DNA of 64,000 nucleotides from Pseudomonas sp. NC02 (GCF_002874965.1 NZ_CP025624.1:4154001-4218000); one strand, 5' to 3'. Positions 24,239 through 33,349 are shown, numbered from the stretch's first letter. A program made the numbers and translations. Notes: generated by a model from the letters alone, not told the origin.

Positions 24239-25882
24239 ATGCATTCTGCAGCTGCTGAATACGATTACGTGGTGGTAGGCGCCGGCCCGGCGGGCTGCCT
24301 GCTGGCCAATCGACTGTCTGCCAACCCTGCCCATCGCGTGTTGCTGCTTGAAGCAGGCGGTCGCGATAACTACCCCTGGATCCATATTCCCGTCGGCTAC
24401 CTGTTCTGCATCGGCAACCCGCGCACCGACTGGTGCTTCAAGACCGAAGCCCAGGAAGGCCTGCAAGGCCGTGCGCTGAGCTACCCGCGCGGCAAGGTGC
24501 TGGGCGGGTGCTCGTCCATCAACGGCATGATCTACATGCGCGGCCAGGCCCGGGATTACGACGGCTGGGCCGAGGACAATCCCGGTTGGGCGTGGAAGGA
24601 TGTGCTGCCGCTGTTCAAGCAGAGCGAAAACCATTTTGCCGGTGCCTCGCAATTTCACAGTGACGGCGGTGAATGGCGGGTTGAGCAACAGCGCCTGCAC
24701 TGGCCGATCCTCGATGCGTTTCGTGACGCGGCGCAGCAAAGCGGTATCGACAGCATCAGCGACTTCAACCAGGGCGACAACGAAGGCTGTGGCTATTTCC
24801 AGGTCAATCAGAAATCCGGCGTGCGCTGGAATGCGGCCAAGGCGTTTCTCAAGCCGATCCGCCAGCGGCCCAACCTGACGGTGATGACCGAGGTTGAAGT
24901 CGACCGCGTACTCCTGGAGAACGGCCGTGCGGCGGCGGTGGTTGCTCGCCAGAATGGCCAGCCAGTCACGTGGCGGGCGCGCAAGGAAATCATCCTGTGC
25001 GCCGGCTCCGTCGGTTCGCCCGGCATCCTGCAACGCTCCGGTATCGGCCCCTCCAGCGTGCTCAAGCCTTTGGGCATCGATGTGCTGCACGAGTTACCCG
25101 GCGTGGGCGGCAACCTGCAGGATCACCTGCAACTGCGCCTGATCTACAAGCTGGAAAACGCCCGCACCCTGAACCAGATCGCCGGCACCGTGTGGGGCAA
25201 GATGGGCATGGGCCTGCGCTACCTGTATGACCGCAGCGGCCCGCTGTCCATGGCCCCCAGCCAGCTTGGCGCGTTCGCCCGTTCCGGGCCGGAGCAGACG
25301 TCGGCCAACCTCGAATACCACGTGCAACCGCTGTCCCTGGAGCGCTTTGGCGAACCACTGCACGGGTTCCCGGCCTTCACCGCTTCGGTGTGCGACTTGC
25401 GCCCGCAAAGCCGTGGCCGCATCGACATTCGCTCGGCCAACCCGGCAGACGCACCGCTGATCCGCCCCAACTACCTCAGCCATCCGGAAGACCTGCGGGT
25501 GGCCGCCGACGCCATTCGCCTGACCCGACGCATCGTCTCGGCGCCGGCCCTGAAGCAATTCAACCCGGTGGAGTACCTGCCCGGCACAGAACTGCAGACG
25601 GACGAACAGCTGCAGGAAGCCGCCGCCCGCATTGGCACCACGATTTTCCATCCAGTGGGCACCTGCCGCATGGGCAGCGACAAGGACGCGGTGGTCGACG
25701 CCCAACTGCGAGTGCACGGGGTTCCCGGCCTGCGCATCGCCGACGCGTCGGTCATGCCCCGCATCACTTCAGGCAACACCTGCTCACCGACGCTGATGAT
25801 CGCGGAAAAAGCCGCGCAGCTTATCCTTTCGCCGAACACAAGGAGCCTCGCCCCGGAGAAAGAACTGACCTTACCGGCTTGA
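24239..25882 (+). CDS. GMC family FAD-dependent dehydrogenase (choline/alcohol dehydrogenase type)
   Basis: A 547-residue GMC oxidoreductase. FAD motif VVGAGPAGCLLANRL at residues 12-26, GMC signature near PRGKVLGGCSSINGMIYMRG, catalytic His in FHPVGTCRMGS and the closing segment SGNTCSPTLMIAEKAAQLI are all present. Such enzymes oxidise an alcohol to the aldehyde, passing electrons to the respiratory chain. GAGG precedes the ATG. The next gene on the strand encodes an MHS-type carrier, which would import the substrate. The substrate is not evident. Confidence 0.9.
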   Translation: MHSAAAEYDYVVVGAGPAGCLLANRLSANPAHRVLLLEAGGRDNYPWIHIPVGYLFCIGNPRTDWCFKTEAQEGLQGRALSYPRGKVLGGCSSINGMIYMRGQARDYDGWAEDNPGWAWKDVLPLFKQSENHFAGASQFHSDGGEWRVEQQRLHWPILDAFRDAAQQSGIDSISDFNQGDNEGCGYFQVNQKSGVRWNAAKAFLKPIRQRPNLTVMTEVEVDRVLLENGRAAAVVARQNGQPVTWRARKEIILCAGSVGSPGILQRSGIGPSSVLKPLGIDVLHELPGVGGNLQDHLQLRLIYKLENARTLNQIAGTVWGKMGMGLRYLYDRSGPLSMAPSQLGAFARSGPEQTSANLEYHVQPLSLERFGEPLHGFPAFTASVCDLRPQSRGRIDIRSANPADAPLIRPNYLSHPEDLRVAADAIRLTRRIVSAPALKQFNPVEYLPGTELQTDEQLQEAAARIGTTIFHPVGTCRMGSDKDAVVDAQLRVHGVPGLRIADASVMPRITSGNTCSPTLMIAEKAAQLILSPNTRSLAPEKELTLPA

Positions 25883-25884
25883 CC

Positions 25885-25970
25885 TGCAGGAGCCCGGCTT
25901 GCCGGCGGTGGCGTTTTCAAGTGTTGTGCACAGCTTGAGAGCGCCATCGCCGGCAAGCCGGGCTCCTACA
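25885..25970. repeat. REPIN, GAGCCCGGCTTGCCGGC type
   Basis: TGCAGGAGCCCGGCTTGCCG begins at 25885 and the inverse arm GCCGGCAAGCCGGGCTCCTA ends near 25970. Its arm sequence differs from the two other REP types in the window. It lies between the dehydrogenase and the carrier gene. Confidence 0.88.
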
Positions 25971-26040
25971 GGGGAATAGCGGCGCCGATGTGGCGCCGAC
26001 AGTGGAACAACAATAAATAATCACTGTGAGGGCTACCCAA

Positions 26041-27663
26041 ATGTCAGAACACGCTCAACCCCTGGGCTCCGCCACCAAGGCGCGAGACAGCAACGACACA
26101 CAGAAAGTCATCTTCGCCTCCTCCCTCGGGACGGTGTTCGAGTGGTATGACTTCTTCCTCTATGGCGCACTCGCGGCGGTAATCAGCAAGCAGTTCTTTG
26201 CCGGGGTCAACGACACCACGGCGTTTATCTTTGCCCTGATGGCCTTCGCCGCCGGCTTTGTGGTGCGCCCGTTCGGCGCGCTGGTGTTCGGTCGGCTGGG
26301 TGACATGATCGGGCGCAAGTACACCTTCCTCGCCACCATCATCCTGATGGGCCTGGCGACTTTCTGCGTCGGCCTGCTGCCGACCTATTCGAGCATCGGT
26401 ATTGCCGCACCGATCATCCTCGTCGCGCTGCGCATGCTCCAGGGCCTGGCGCTGGGCGGCGAGTACGGCGGCGCAGCCACCTATGTGGCCGAGCACGCCC
26501 CGGCGGGCAAACGCGGCTTCCACACCAGCTGGATTCAATCCACCGCGACCCTCGGTCTGTTGCTGTCGTTGCTGGTGGTGCTGGCGTGCCGTTACTTCAC
26601 CGGCGACCAATTCGAAGTGTGGGGCTGGCGCCTGCCGTTCCTGCTGTCGATCGTGCTGCTGGGTATCTCCACCTGGATCCGCATGAGCCTGCACGAGTCG
26701 CCGGCGTTCCTGAAAATGAAAGAGGAAGGCAAGGCCAGCAAGTCGCCGATCCGCGAGTCGTTCGGCAAATGGGAAAACCTCAAGATCGTGCTGATTGCGC
26801 TGTTCAGCATCAACGCCGGCCAGGCAGTGACGTTCTATGCCGCGCAGTTTTATGTGCTGTTCTTCCTCACACAGTTTTTGAAGATGGATCCGGCACTGGC
26901 CAACATGCTGCTGATCATCAGCGTGGTGATTGGTGCGCCGTTCTTCATCTTCTTCGGCTGGCTTTCGGACAAGCTGGGACGCAAGCCGGTGTTGATGGTC
27001 GGCCTGCTGCTGGCCACCGCGCTGTACTTCCCGATCTTCAAGGGCCTGGCGCACTACACCAACCCGGCGATGGACCACGCCAGCCGCCAGTCGCCGATCA
27101 CCGTATTGGCAGACCCGGCCACCTGCACCTTCCAGTTCGACCCGGTGGGCAAGGCGCGTTTTGACAGCCCCTGCGACAAGGTCAAGACCTTCCTGGTGAA
27201 ACAGGGCCTGCCGTACGAAAGCGCGGCCGCCCCGGCGGGCAGCGCGGTGCAGGTGAGCGTGGGTGATGTGCGTATCGACGGTTACGACGAAGCCGCCCTG
27301 AAAGGCGCGGTGACCCTGGCGGGTTATCCGCAATCGGCTGATGTGGCCCAGGTCAACAAAACCATGGTGGTGGTGCTGATCGTCGCGCTGATCCTGATCG
27401 CCGCCATGTGCTACGGCCCGCTGGCAGCGCTGATGGTGGAGCTGTTCCCGACACGCATCCGCTACACCTCGCTGTCGCTGCCATACCACATCGGGAATGG
27501 CTGGTTTGGTGGCTTCCTGCCGACGGTGTCGTTTGCGCTGGTGGTGTACACCGGGGATATTTTCTATGGGCTGTGGTACCCGGTGGTCATTACCGGGGTG
27601 AGCCTGATCGTGGGGCTGATTTGCCTGAAAGAAACCAAGAACGTCGATATCGACAATAACTAA
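26041..27663 (+). CDS. MHS-family MFS transporter with a large extracytoplasmic insert
   Basis: A 540-residue symporter of the metabolite:H+ type (ProP/KgtP-like). GTVFEWYDFFLYG, GRLGDMIGRK, the RMLQGLALGGEYGGAATYVAE segment and HTSWIQSTAT are diagnostic. Between the eighth and ninth spans (about residues 336-440) is a hydrophilic insertion of roughly 100 residues with two cysteines (ATCTF, SPCDK), absent from standard family members. ATG 26041 is chosen because GAGGG sits nine bases upstream. Together with the GMC dehydrogenase it probably forms an uptake-oxidation unit. Confidence 0.87.
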   Translation: MSEHAQPLGSATKARDSNDTQKVIFASSLGTVFEWYDFFLYGALAAVISKQFFAGVNDTTAFIFALMAFAAGFVVRPFGALVFGRLGDMIGRKYTFLATIILMGLATFCVGLLPTYSSIGIAAPIILVALRMLQGLALGGEYGGAATYVAEHAPAGKRGFHTSWIQSTATLGLLLSLLVVLACRYFTGDQFEVWGWRLPFLLSIVLLGISTWIRMSLHESPAFLKMKEEGKASKSPIRESFGKWENLKIVLIALFSINAGQAVTFYAAQFYVLFFLTQFLKMDPALANMLLIISVVIGAPFFIFFGWLSDKLGRKPVLMVGLLLATALYFPIFKGLAHYTNPAMDHASRQSPITVLADPATCTFQFDPVGKARFDSPCDKVKTFLVKQGLPYESAAAPAGSAVQVSVGDVRIDGYDEAALKGAVTLAGYPQSADVAQVNKTMVVVLIVALILIAAMCYGPLAALMVELFPTRIRYTSLSLPYHIGNGWFGGFLPTVSFALVVYTGDIFYGLWYPVVITGVSLIVGLICLKETKNVDIDNN

Positions 27664-27693
27664 ACGTCGATCCGGCCGACGCTGGAGTTTCAG

Positions 27694-27784
27694 TGTGGGA
27701 GCGGGCTTGCTCGCGAAAGCGGGGTGTCAGTCGCCGGATAGGTTGACTGATACACCGCGTTCGCGAGCAAACCCGCTCCCACAT
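27694..27784. repeat. REPIN, GAGCGGGCTTGCTCGCGAA type
   Basis: TGTGGGAGCGGGCTTGCTCG at 27694 and an inverse arm (GCGAGCAAACCCGCTCCCAC, one base drift) ending at 27783 enclose an imperfect inner dyad. It lies between the carrier and topoisomerase genes. Confidence 0.92.
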
Positions 27785-27898
27785 TGGGTTTAGCACCAGA
27801 CACACAAATTGCTGTATATCCATCCAGATAAAAGTTGCCCAATTCTGATTTATTGCCCATCCTGCTCCCCATTCAATTGCGTAGCGAATGTGGTGACC

Positions 27899-29848
27899 AT
27901 GCGGCTGTTCCTCTGTGAAAAACCGTCCCAGGCCAAGGATATCGCCGCCGTGCTCGGCGCGACCCGGCGTGGCGACGGTTGCTGGCTGGGCTCAGGCGTG
28001 ACGGTGACCTGGTGCATCGGCCACCTGCTGGAAACCGCCCCGCCCGACAGCTACGACGCCAAGTACAAGCGCTGGGTGCTGGCCGACCTGCCGATCATCC
28101 CCGAAAAGTGGAAGATGCTGGTCAAGCCCAAGACCGCCAGCCAGTTCAAGGCGGTCAAGCGTCTGCTGGGGGAAGCCCAGGAATTGGTGATCGCCACCGA
28201 TGCCGACCGTGAGGGCGAGATGATCGCCCGTGAGCTGGTGGAGCATTGCCGTTATCGCGGCCCCATCCAGCGGCTATGGCTCTCGGCGCTCGACGACGCG
28301 TCGATCCGCAAGGCCCTGGCCTCGTTGAAGCCCGGTGCTGAAACCTTCAGCCTCTACCATTCGGCCCTTGGCCGCTCCCGTGCCGACTGGCTGATCGGGA
28401 TGAACATGAGCCGCCTGTTTACCCTGCTGGGCCAACAGTCCGGTTATCAGGGCGTGTTGCCGGTTGGGCGTGTGCAAACCCCGACCCTGCGCCTGGTGGT
28501 AGACCGGGACCGCAGCATTGCCGACTTTGTACCCGTCGCTTATTGGGCCATCGATGTGGATCTGCTCCACGACGACATCACCTTTACGGCGCAGTGGCGC
28601 GCAACAGAAGACGCCTGTGACGATCAGGGCCGCTGCCTCAATCCGCAGCTTGCCCGGGACGCCGCCAATGCCATGAGCAACGCCGCCAGTGCGCGGCTGG
28701 TCAAACTGCGTACCGAGCGCATGCGCGACGTCGCGCCCCTGCCCTTCGACCTCGGCACCCTGCAGGAAATCTGCTCGAAAAAGCTTGGCCTCGGCGCCCA
28801 GGAAACCCTGGATGTTGCCCAGTCGCTCTACGAAACCCACAAGGTCATCACTTACCCACGCAGCGATTGCGGCTACCTGCCCCTTAGCCAGCACGGCGAC
28901 GCTCCGAAAATCCTCGCGGCGCTGGGGCGGGCCGATCCGGCGGTGAATGAATTGATGCCACACATCGATCCGAAGCGACGCTCCCGAGCCTGGAACGACG
29001 CCAAGGTCAGCGCTCACCACGGCATCATTCCCACCGGCGCCGGCAAGGATGTCGGGCAATTGACGGGCAAGCATCGCGCCGTCTACACCCTGATTCGCGC
29101 CCGCTATCTCGCGCAGTTCCTGCCCAACCACGAGTACGACCGTACCCAGGCAGATTTCGATTGTGCCGGTGAAGCCTTGCGGGCTGTCGGTAAAGTCATC
29201 GTCGAGCCTGGCTGGAAACGCGCATTGCCGGAAGCATTGGCGCCGGCCAAGGGCCGTGAAGCACCTGCGCCGCAGTCCTTGCCAACACTGGTTCAGGGGC
29301 AGGACTACGCCGTGGCCAAGGTCAACCTCAAGGACCTGTGGACCCAGCCACCCAAACCCTTCACCGAAGGCGACCTGATCAAGGCGATGAAAAACGTCGC
29401 CAAGCTGGTGGAAGACCCGCTGCTCAAGCAAAAGCTAAAGGACACCACCGGGATCGGCACCGAAGCCACCCGCGCCGGGATCATCCAGGGCCTGCTGGAC
29501 CGCGGCTACCTGGTGAAAAACGGCAAGGCGCTGTCGGCAACACCCGCCGCTTTCAGCCTGATTGATGCAGTGCCACGGGCAATTGCCGACCCCGGTACCA
29601 CCGCTATCTGGGAGCAGGCACTGGACATGGTACAAAGCGGCGAGATGAGCCTGGAAGAGTTCGTCGCCAAACAGGCGGCATGGATGAGCAAACAGGTGAC
29701 CCGCTGCACTGGCATGCGCCTGACCATCAGCGGCCCGGCCAGCCCGGCCGGCCGTGGCGCCACACCGTGGAAAAACAAACGCAAACCGGCCAAGCGCAAG
29801 ACGGCCACCAGCCCGAAGCGGGCGGCGAAACCGGCAAACAAAGGCTGA
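27899..29848 (+). CDS. topB: DNA topoisomerase III
   Basis: A 649-residue type IA topoisomerase, close to the 653 residues of E. coli TopB. TOPRIM motif ATDADREGEMIAREL is at about 99-113, and the active-site Tyr is in VITYPRSDCGYLP. GVLPVGRVQTPTLRLV is also conserved. The C-terminus is a Lys/Arg-rich tail without zinc-finger cysteines, as usual for TopB. It relaxes and decatenates DNA and works with RecQ. Start ATG 27899 gives the canonical MRLFLCEKPSQAKDIA; the ribosome binding site is weak. Confidence 0.95.
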   Translation: MRLFLCEKPSQAKDIAAVLGATRRGDGCWLGSGVTVTWCIGHLLETAPPDSYDAKYKRWVLADLPIIPEKWKMLVKPKTASQFKAVKRLLGEAQELVIATDADREGEMIARELVEHCRYRGPIQRLWLSALDDASIRKALASLKPGAETFSLYHSALGRSRADWLIGMNMSRLFTLLGQQSGYQGVLPVGRVQTPTLRLVVDRDRSIADFVPVAYWAIDVDLLHDDITFTAQWRATEDACDDQGRCLNPQLARDAANAMSNAASARLVKLRTERMRDVAPLPFDLGTLQEICSKKLGLGAQETLDVAQSLYETHKVITYPRSDCGYLPLSQHGDAPKILAALGRADPAVNELMPHIDPKRRSRAWNDAKVSAHHGIIPTGAGKDVGQLTGKHRAVYTLIRARYLAQFLPNHEYDRTQADFDCAGEALRAVGKVIVEPGWKRALPEALAPAKGREAPAPQSLPTLVQGQDYAVAKVNLKDLWTQPPKPFTEGDLIKAMKNVAKLVEDPLLKQKLKDTTGIGTEATRAGIIQGLLDRGYLVKNGKALSATPAAFSLIDAVPRAIADPGTTAIWEQALDMVQSGEMSLEEFVAKQAAWMSKQVTRCTGMRLTISGPASPAGRGATPWKNKRKPAKRKTATSPKRAAKPANKG

Positions 29849-29983
29849 GAAGCACTAAGAAATCGCGACAATGACGTTTTTCGACGGGATGTATGCCGCT
29901 TTGGACCTTGCCCTGCTGCAGGCCATCCAGGATTCTGTAGGGCCTGCTAACCTCCCAACAATAACAACACCGGAGTGGCCTCC

Positions 29984-30424
29984 ATGAAAACCGTTGCCCA
30001 AGTGCTGAAGTCCAAAGACCAGCATAACCATCAAGTCCACACCATCCCCCACGACCATACGGTATTTGAGGCCTTGATCGTGATGGCTTCGAAAAACGTC
30101 GGGGCCTTGCCAGTGCTCCAGGACGGCAAGGTGGTGGGCATCATCAGTGAACGAGACTATGCCCGTAAGGTCATCCTCCATGGATTGTCTTCGGTGACGA
30201 CCAAAGCCCACGAGATCATGAATTCACCGGTGATCACCGTCGACACTCACCAGACTGTCGAGACGTGCATGACGATCATGACTGACCGACATCTGCGGCA
30301 CCTGCCTGTGGTGGAGAACGGCGAGCTCCTTGGCCTGCTGTCCATCGGCGACCTGGTCAAGGAAGCGATTGCCGAACAGGCCGACCTGATCAAACAGCTG
30401 GAGCAGTACATTCGCGGCGAATAA
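29984..30424 (+). CDS. CBS-domain pair protein
   Basis: A 146-residue protein made of two CBS domains, VGALPVLQDGKVVGIISERD and RHLPVVENGELLGLLSIGDL. CBS pairs bind adenosyl nucleotides and act as energy sensors; stand-alone forms like this are common in pseudomonads, partner unknown. ATG 29984 with GGAG eight bases upstream. It is followed 14 bases later by the sirtuin gene, likely one operon, and the adenine-nucleotide/NAD theme is shared by both. Confidence 0.9.
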   Translation: MKTVAQVLKSKDQHNHQVHTIPHDHTVFEALIVMASKNVGALPVLQDGKVVGIISERDYARKVILHGLSSVTTKAHEIMNSPVITVDTHQTVETCMTIMTDRHLRHLPVVENGELLGLLSIGDLVKEAIAEQADLIKQLEQYIRGE

Positions 30425-30438
30425 TCATTGGGGACCCC

Positions 30439-31287
30439 ATGCTCGATACCCTGCAACATCAAGTCGATAACCAGCTCGACAACCTGCACCGGGCCATGGC
30501 CGAACGGCGCTTCCTGGTGCTGACCGGTGCGGGTATCAGCACCTCTTCGGGGATTCCCGATTATCGCGACAGCGAAGGCGTGCGCCGGGGCAAGGCGCCG
30601 ATGATGTACCAGGAGTTCCTGGCAACCCCGCAGGCGCGCCGCCGCTACTGGGCGCGGGCGATGCTCGGCTGGCCGAGGGTGCGTGTCGCGCAGCCGAACG
30701 CGGCGCATATCGCCCTGGCCACTCTGCAGCAACGTCAGCGCATTGCCGGGCTGATCACCCAGAACGTCGACACCCTGCACGATCAGGCTGGCAGCCATGA
30801 TGTGATCGAACTCCACGGCAGCCTGCACCGGGTGCTGTGCCTGGATTGCCAGCAGACCAGCGAGCGGGATCTGATCCAGCGCCAGATGGAAGCGGAGAAT
30901 CCGTACCTGGCGGGTGTGGATGCCGTTCAAGCCCCCGACGGTGACACCCTGCTGGACCCGGCCTTTGAAGGACGTTTTCAGGTGCCCCGCTGCCCCCACT
31001 GCGGCGGGCAACGGTTGAAACCGGACGTGGTGTTTTTCGGTGAGAACGTCGCCCAGGGCACGGCAGCCAAGGCGATGGCGGCGGTGGATGACGCAGAAGG
31101 ATTGCTAGTGGTGGGTTCGTCGCTGATGGCGTATTCAGCGTTTCGGTTGTGCAAGGCGATGGTCGAGCAAGGCAAGCCCGTGATTGCCATCAATCTGGGC
31201 AAGACACGGGGCGATGAGTTGCTGCAACTCAAGATCGAAGCCTCCTGCGAACGTTTGTTGCCGTTGCTGGCAGAACGCCTGGGATAG
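30439..31287 (+). CDS. Sir2 family NAD-dependent deacetylase
   Basis: A 282-residue sirtuin. NAD-binding GAGISTSSGIPDYR, TQNVDTLHDQAGS with the catalytic region, the base His in ELHGSLHRV, and a zinc site with CLDC and CPHCG are intact. About 30 extra residues lie between the two zinc pairs. It removes acyl groups from lysines using NAD+. The CoB-type residues that define desuccinylases are not obvious. Co-transcribed with the CBS gene. Bacterial homologues regulate acetyl-CoA synthetase, but no acs gene is nearby. Confidence 0.92.
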   Translation: MLDTLQHQVDNQLDNLHRAMAERRFLVLTGAGISTSSGIPDYRDSEGVRRGKAPMMYQEFLATPQARRRYWARAMLGWPRVRVAQPNAAHIALATLQQRQRIAGLITQNVDTLHDQAGSHDVIELHGSLHRVLCLDCQQTSERDLIQRQMEAENPYLAGVDAVQAPDGDTLLDPAFEGRFQVPRCPHCGGQRLKPDVVFFGENVAQGTAAKAMAAVDDAEGLLVVGSSLMAYSAFRLCKAMVEQGKPVIAINLGKTRGDELLQLKIEASCERLLPLLAERLG

Positions 31288-31303
31288 CCCAATCCTGCTT
31301 TTC

Positions 31304-31435
31304 TGTGGCGAGGGAGCTTGCTCCCGCTGGGCTGCGCAGCAGCCCCAAAACCGACAACCGAATGATTCCTGAAGAACCGCAGTCAGCCTGGTGGGGGCGC
31401 TTCGCACCCCAGCGGGAGCAAGCTCCCTCGCCACA
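31304..31435. repeat. REPIN, GTGGCGAGGGAGCTTGCTCC type
   Basis: TGTGGCGAGGGAGCTTGCTC at 31304 and the complementary arm ending at 31435 enclose a longer than usual centre (about 80 bases). Confidence 0.93.
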
Positions 31436-31520
31436 AAAAGCCCCCGGATCCCGCGACCTGCCCGCACGAAAAATGACGCCCAAGTCACGTTTTCCGCTCA
31501 CACCCCCGCCCTGCAAGGAT

Positions 31521-31552
31521 TTATGTAGTGCTCAAAAATAATCACTACATAA
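31521..31552. promoter_or_regulatory. 10-bp perfect inverted repeat upstream of a promoter (operator candidate)
   Basis: TTATGTAGTG (31521-31530) and CACTACATAA (31543-31552) are exact inverse copies separated by 12 AT-rich bases, ending three bases before the predicted -35 box. The position suggests a transcription factor site for the orphan gene at 31914. I cannot assign it to a known regulator. Confidence 0.5.
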
Positions 31553-31555
31553 TCG

Positions 31556-31584
31556 TTGACGTAACCGTTTTGTAATTGCATGAT
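31556..31584 (+). promoter_or_regulatory. Predicted sigma-70 promoter of the orphan gene
   Basis: TTGACG (31556-31561), 17 bases, then CATGAT (31579-31584). A start near 31591 gives a leader of about 320 nt before the ATG at 31914. Confidence 0.45.
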
Positions 31585-31590
31585 TCAAGC

Positions 31591-31913
31591 GTCTCCCGGA
31601 TCGGGAGCGTTGGTAACACGCGTTTTGAACAAGCTCGTCTGACCGCCGAGCTGTTTTTTCCGGATGTGCACTGCCCACAAGGCAGATTGATGAAGCTGAC
31701 CGGCCCGAAAGGATCGGTACAAGGAGCTCAAACGCTGCTTGTCTTCGTTATGAAACCATTGCGTAGCAGGTCATCAGCAAGACTACATGCATCGGTTCAA
31801 GACCCTGCCCGTATTCGGCAGACAGTCGCTGACGCCCGGTTTTCTGAGCCGGAGACAACTTAGTAGTTTTAACGGATCAACTAGAGATCGCCAACTGGTC
31901 AAGGGGCTTACAC
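31591..31913 (+). promoter_or_regulatory. Long GGA-rich leader or small RNA region before the orphan gene
   Basis: No credible coding frame fills this gap. The transcript would begin with a hairpin CTCCC-GGATC-GGGAG (31593-31607) that places GGA in its loop. Further GGA motifs are at 31662, 31711, 31723, 31851 and 31874, and another hairpin is at about 31837-31852. Hairpin-borne GGA repeats are the binding signature of RsmA/RsmE (CsrA). It could be a regulated 5' leader or an independent sRNA; the terminator at 32266 ends the whole unit. Confidence 0.4.
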
Positions 31914-32243
31914 ATGAATCTGAACAACCAACCAACTATCGATGAATTGGCTGAGATGTTCGCAGCGCAGAAAGACACGCTCGACGACCATATCCTCTGG
32001 ATTGGTAAATCGGGCCAGGTCCATATTGACTGCCTGGCGCCCCACACCGTGGAAGAAGAGTTCGACAGGAATAACCGTGAACTGGCAGCGCGCCTGAAGA
32101 TGTACCGCCGCGGCCAGGGTTATGTCGGCAAGAAAGCCGCCGCCGATCGCAACTTTATCGAGCAGGTCTTCCATACACTTAATACCGAGTGGCAGAACCT
32201 TAAAGGCCATTCGCACGTTAAGGTGATCGACAGATACTGCTGA
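31914..32243 (+). CDS. Conserved-looking hypothetical protein, 109 residues
   Basis: A soluble 109-residue protein starting at ATG 31914 (AAGGGG upstream): IDELAEMFAAQKDTLDDHIL, GKSGQVHIDCLAPHTVEEEF and HSHVKVIDRYC. It has no signal peptide, membrane span or motif I recognise. Codon use is normal for the genome. It is alone between a long leader with an operator and a strong terminator, so it is a self-contained regulated transcription unit. Function unknown. Confidence 0.75.
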   Translation: MNLNNQPTIDELAEMFAAQKDTLDDHILWIGKSGQVHIDCLAPHTVEEEFDRNNRELAARLKMYRRGQGYVGKKAAADRNFIEQVFHTLNTEWQNLKGHSHVKVIDRYC

Positions 32244-32265
32244 TAACTACGCACTTATCACTTAA

Positions 32266-32296
32266 GCCTGCTCGCTTAAAACGAGCAGGCTTTTTT
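32266..32296 (+). terminator. Rho-independent terminator of the orphan gene
   Basis: GCCTGCTCG (32266-32274), loop, CGAGCAGGC (32282-32290), then six T. A textbook intrinsic terminator placed 23 bases after the stop codon. Confidence 0.92.
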
Positions 32297-32307
32297 ATGG
32301 CCGACGG

Positions 32308-33216
32308 TTATTGCAACAACGCCGGGAAACGCCCCTTCCCCGCTTCATCGCAAAAAATATCAAACATGGCCTGGGCCGCCGCTGAAAGTTCGTGGCCGGG
32401 CTTGGTCAGTACACCAATCGGCCGTTCGATCACCGGATCGCTCAAGGTGATGCAATGGGCGCCTGCCTCCTGCATTTGGCGTGCACACAACGCCGGCACT
32501 GCACTCACGCCCAAGCCACTGGCAACCATCTTGCCCACCGTCGCCAGTTGATGGCTCTCCAGGGCTACGGGCAGCTTCAGGTCCAGCGCCTTCAAGTGTT
32601 CTTCAAGCATCACTCGTACCGTGGACGGGCGCTGCAAGGTGATGAAGGGTTGTTCCAGCAGGGTGTGCCAGGCGATATCGGCGCGGCGTGCCAATGGCGA
32701 GTCACCGGGCACCACCGCCACAAAGCGGTCCACATACAGCGGGGTGAACACCAGCGATGAGCTTTCCGACGGTTCAAACGCCACGCCCAACTCCACTTGG
32801 CGATCGCGGACCATTTCCAGCACCTGCTCGTTGATCACGTCATTCACCGTTACGTTGACCTGGGGATAGCGCGCGCGAAAAATCTTCAGGATCGGTGGCA
32901 GCAGGTTTCCGGCAAACGACGGCATCGCCGCCACCGTTACCCGCCCGCGCTGCAGGGTGAAACGCTGGCGCAACTCATCCTCGGCATTGTCCCAGTCGGC
33001 GATCAAGCGCCGGGCCAGGGGCAGCAGGGATTCGCCTTCAGGGGTCAGCGCGACATTGCGCGTATTGCGGCTGAACAGGCGCCCGCCCAGGCCTTCTTCC
33101 AGGCCTTTGATGGTCAGGCTCAAGGCCGACTGGGAAAGATGCAAACGCTCACAGGCGGCCGCAAAGCTCAAGGTCTGGGCCACGGCAAGAAAGGCGCGCA
33201 TCTGTTTAACTGTCAT
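32308..33216 (-). CDS. LysR family regulator, divergent from the CoA-transferase operon
   Basis: A 302-residue LysR protein, helix-turn-helix AAACERLHLSQSALSLTIKG at about 20-39 and an effector domain from GRVTVAAMPS. ATG 33216 with GGGAGA. It lies back to back with the CoA-transferase/thiolase operon and probably activates it. The effector is presumably related to acetoacetate or 3-hydroxybutyrate metabolism, by position only. Confidence 0.92.
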   Translation of the reverse strand: MTVKQMRAFLAVAQTLSFAAACERLHLSQSALSLTIKGLEEGLGGRLFSRNTRNVALTPEGESLLPLARRLIADWDNAEDELRQRFTLQRGRVTVAAMPSFAGNLLPPILKIFRARYPQVNVTVNDVINEQVLEMVRDRQVELGVAFEPSESSSLVFTPLYVDRFVAVVPGDSPLARRADIAWHTLLEQPFITLQRPSTVRVMLEEHLKALDLKLPVALESHQLATVGKMVASGLGVSAVPALCARQMQEAGAHCITLSDPVIERPIGVLTKPGHELSAAAQAMFDIFCDEAGKGRFPALLQ

Positions 33217-33349
33217 CAAGCTTCTCCCGATGGCTGAGGACTATGCTGTTTTTTAAATCAATCAACCTTAAAAAACAACTTAACAAATCAATCCGTCGGC
33301 GCAACACTCGGTTCATATGGCTGGCCCACAAACAATAAAAGAGGTGCAT

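Noticed and set aside
26044..27489. A 481-codon minus-strand frame rich in His, Gln and Arg
   Set aside because: Antisense to the MHS carrier, which carries diagnostic family motifs.
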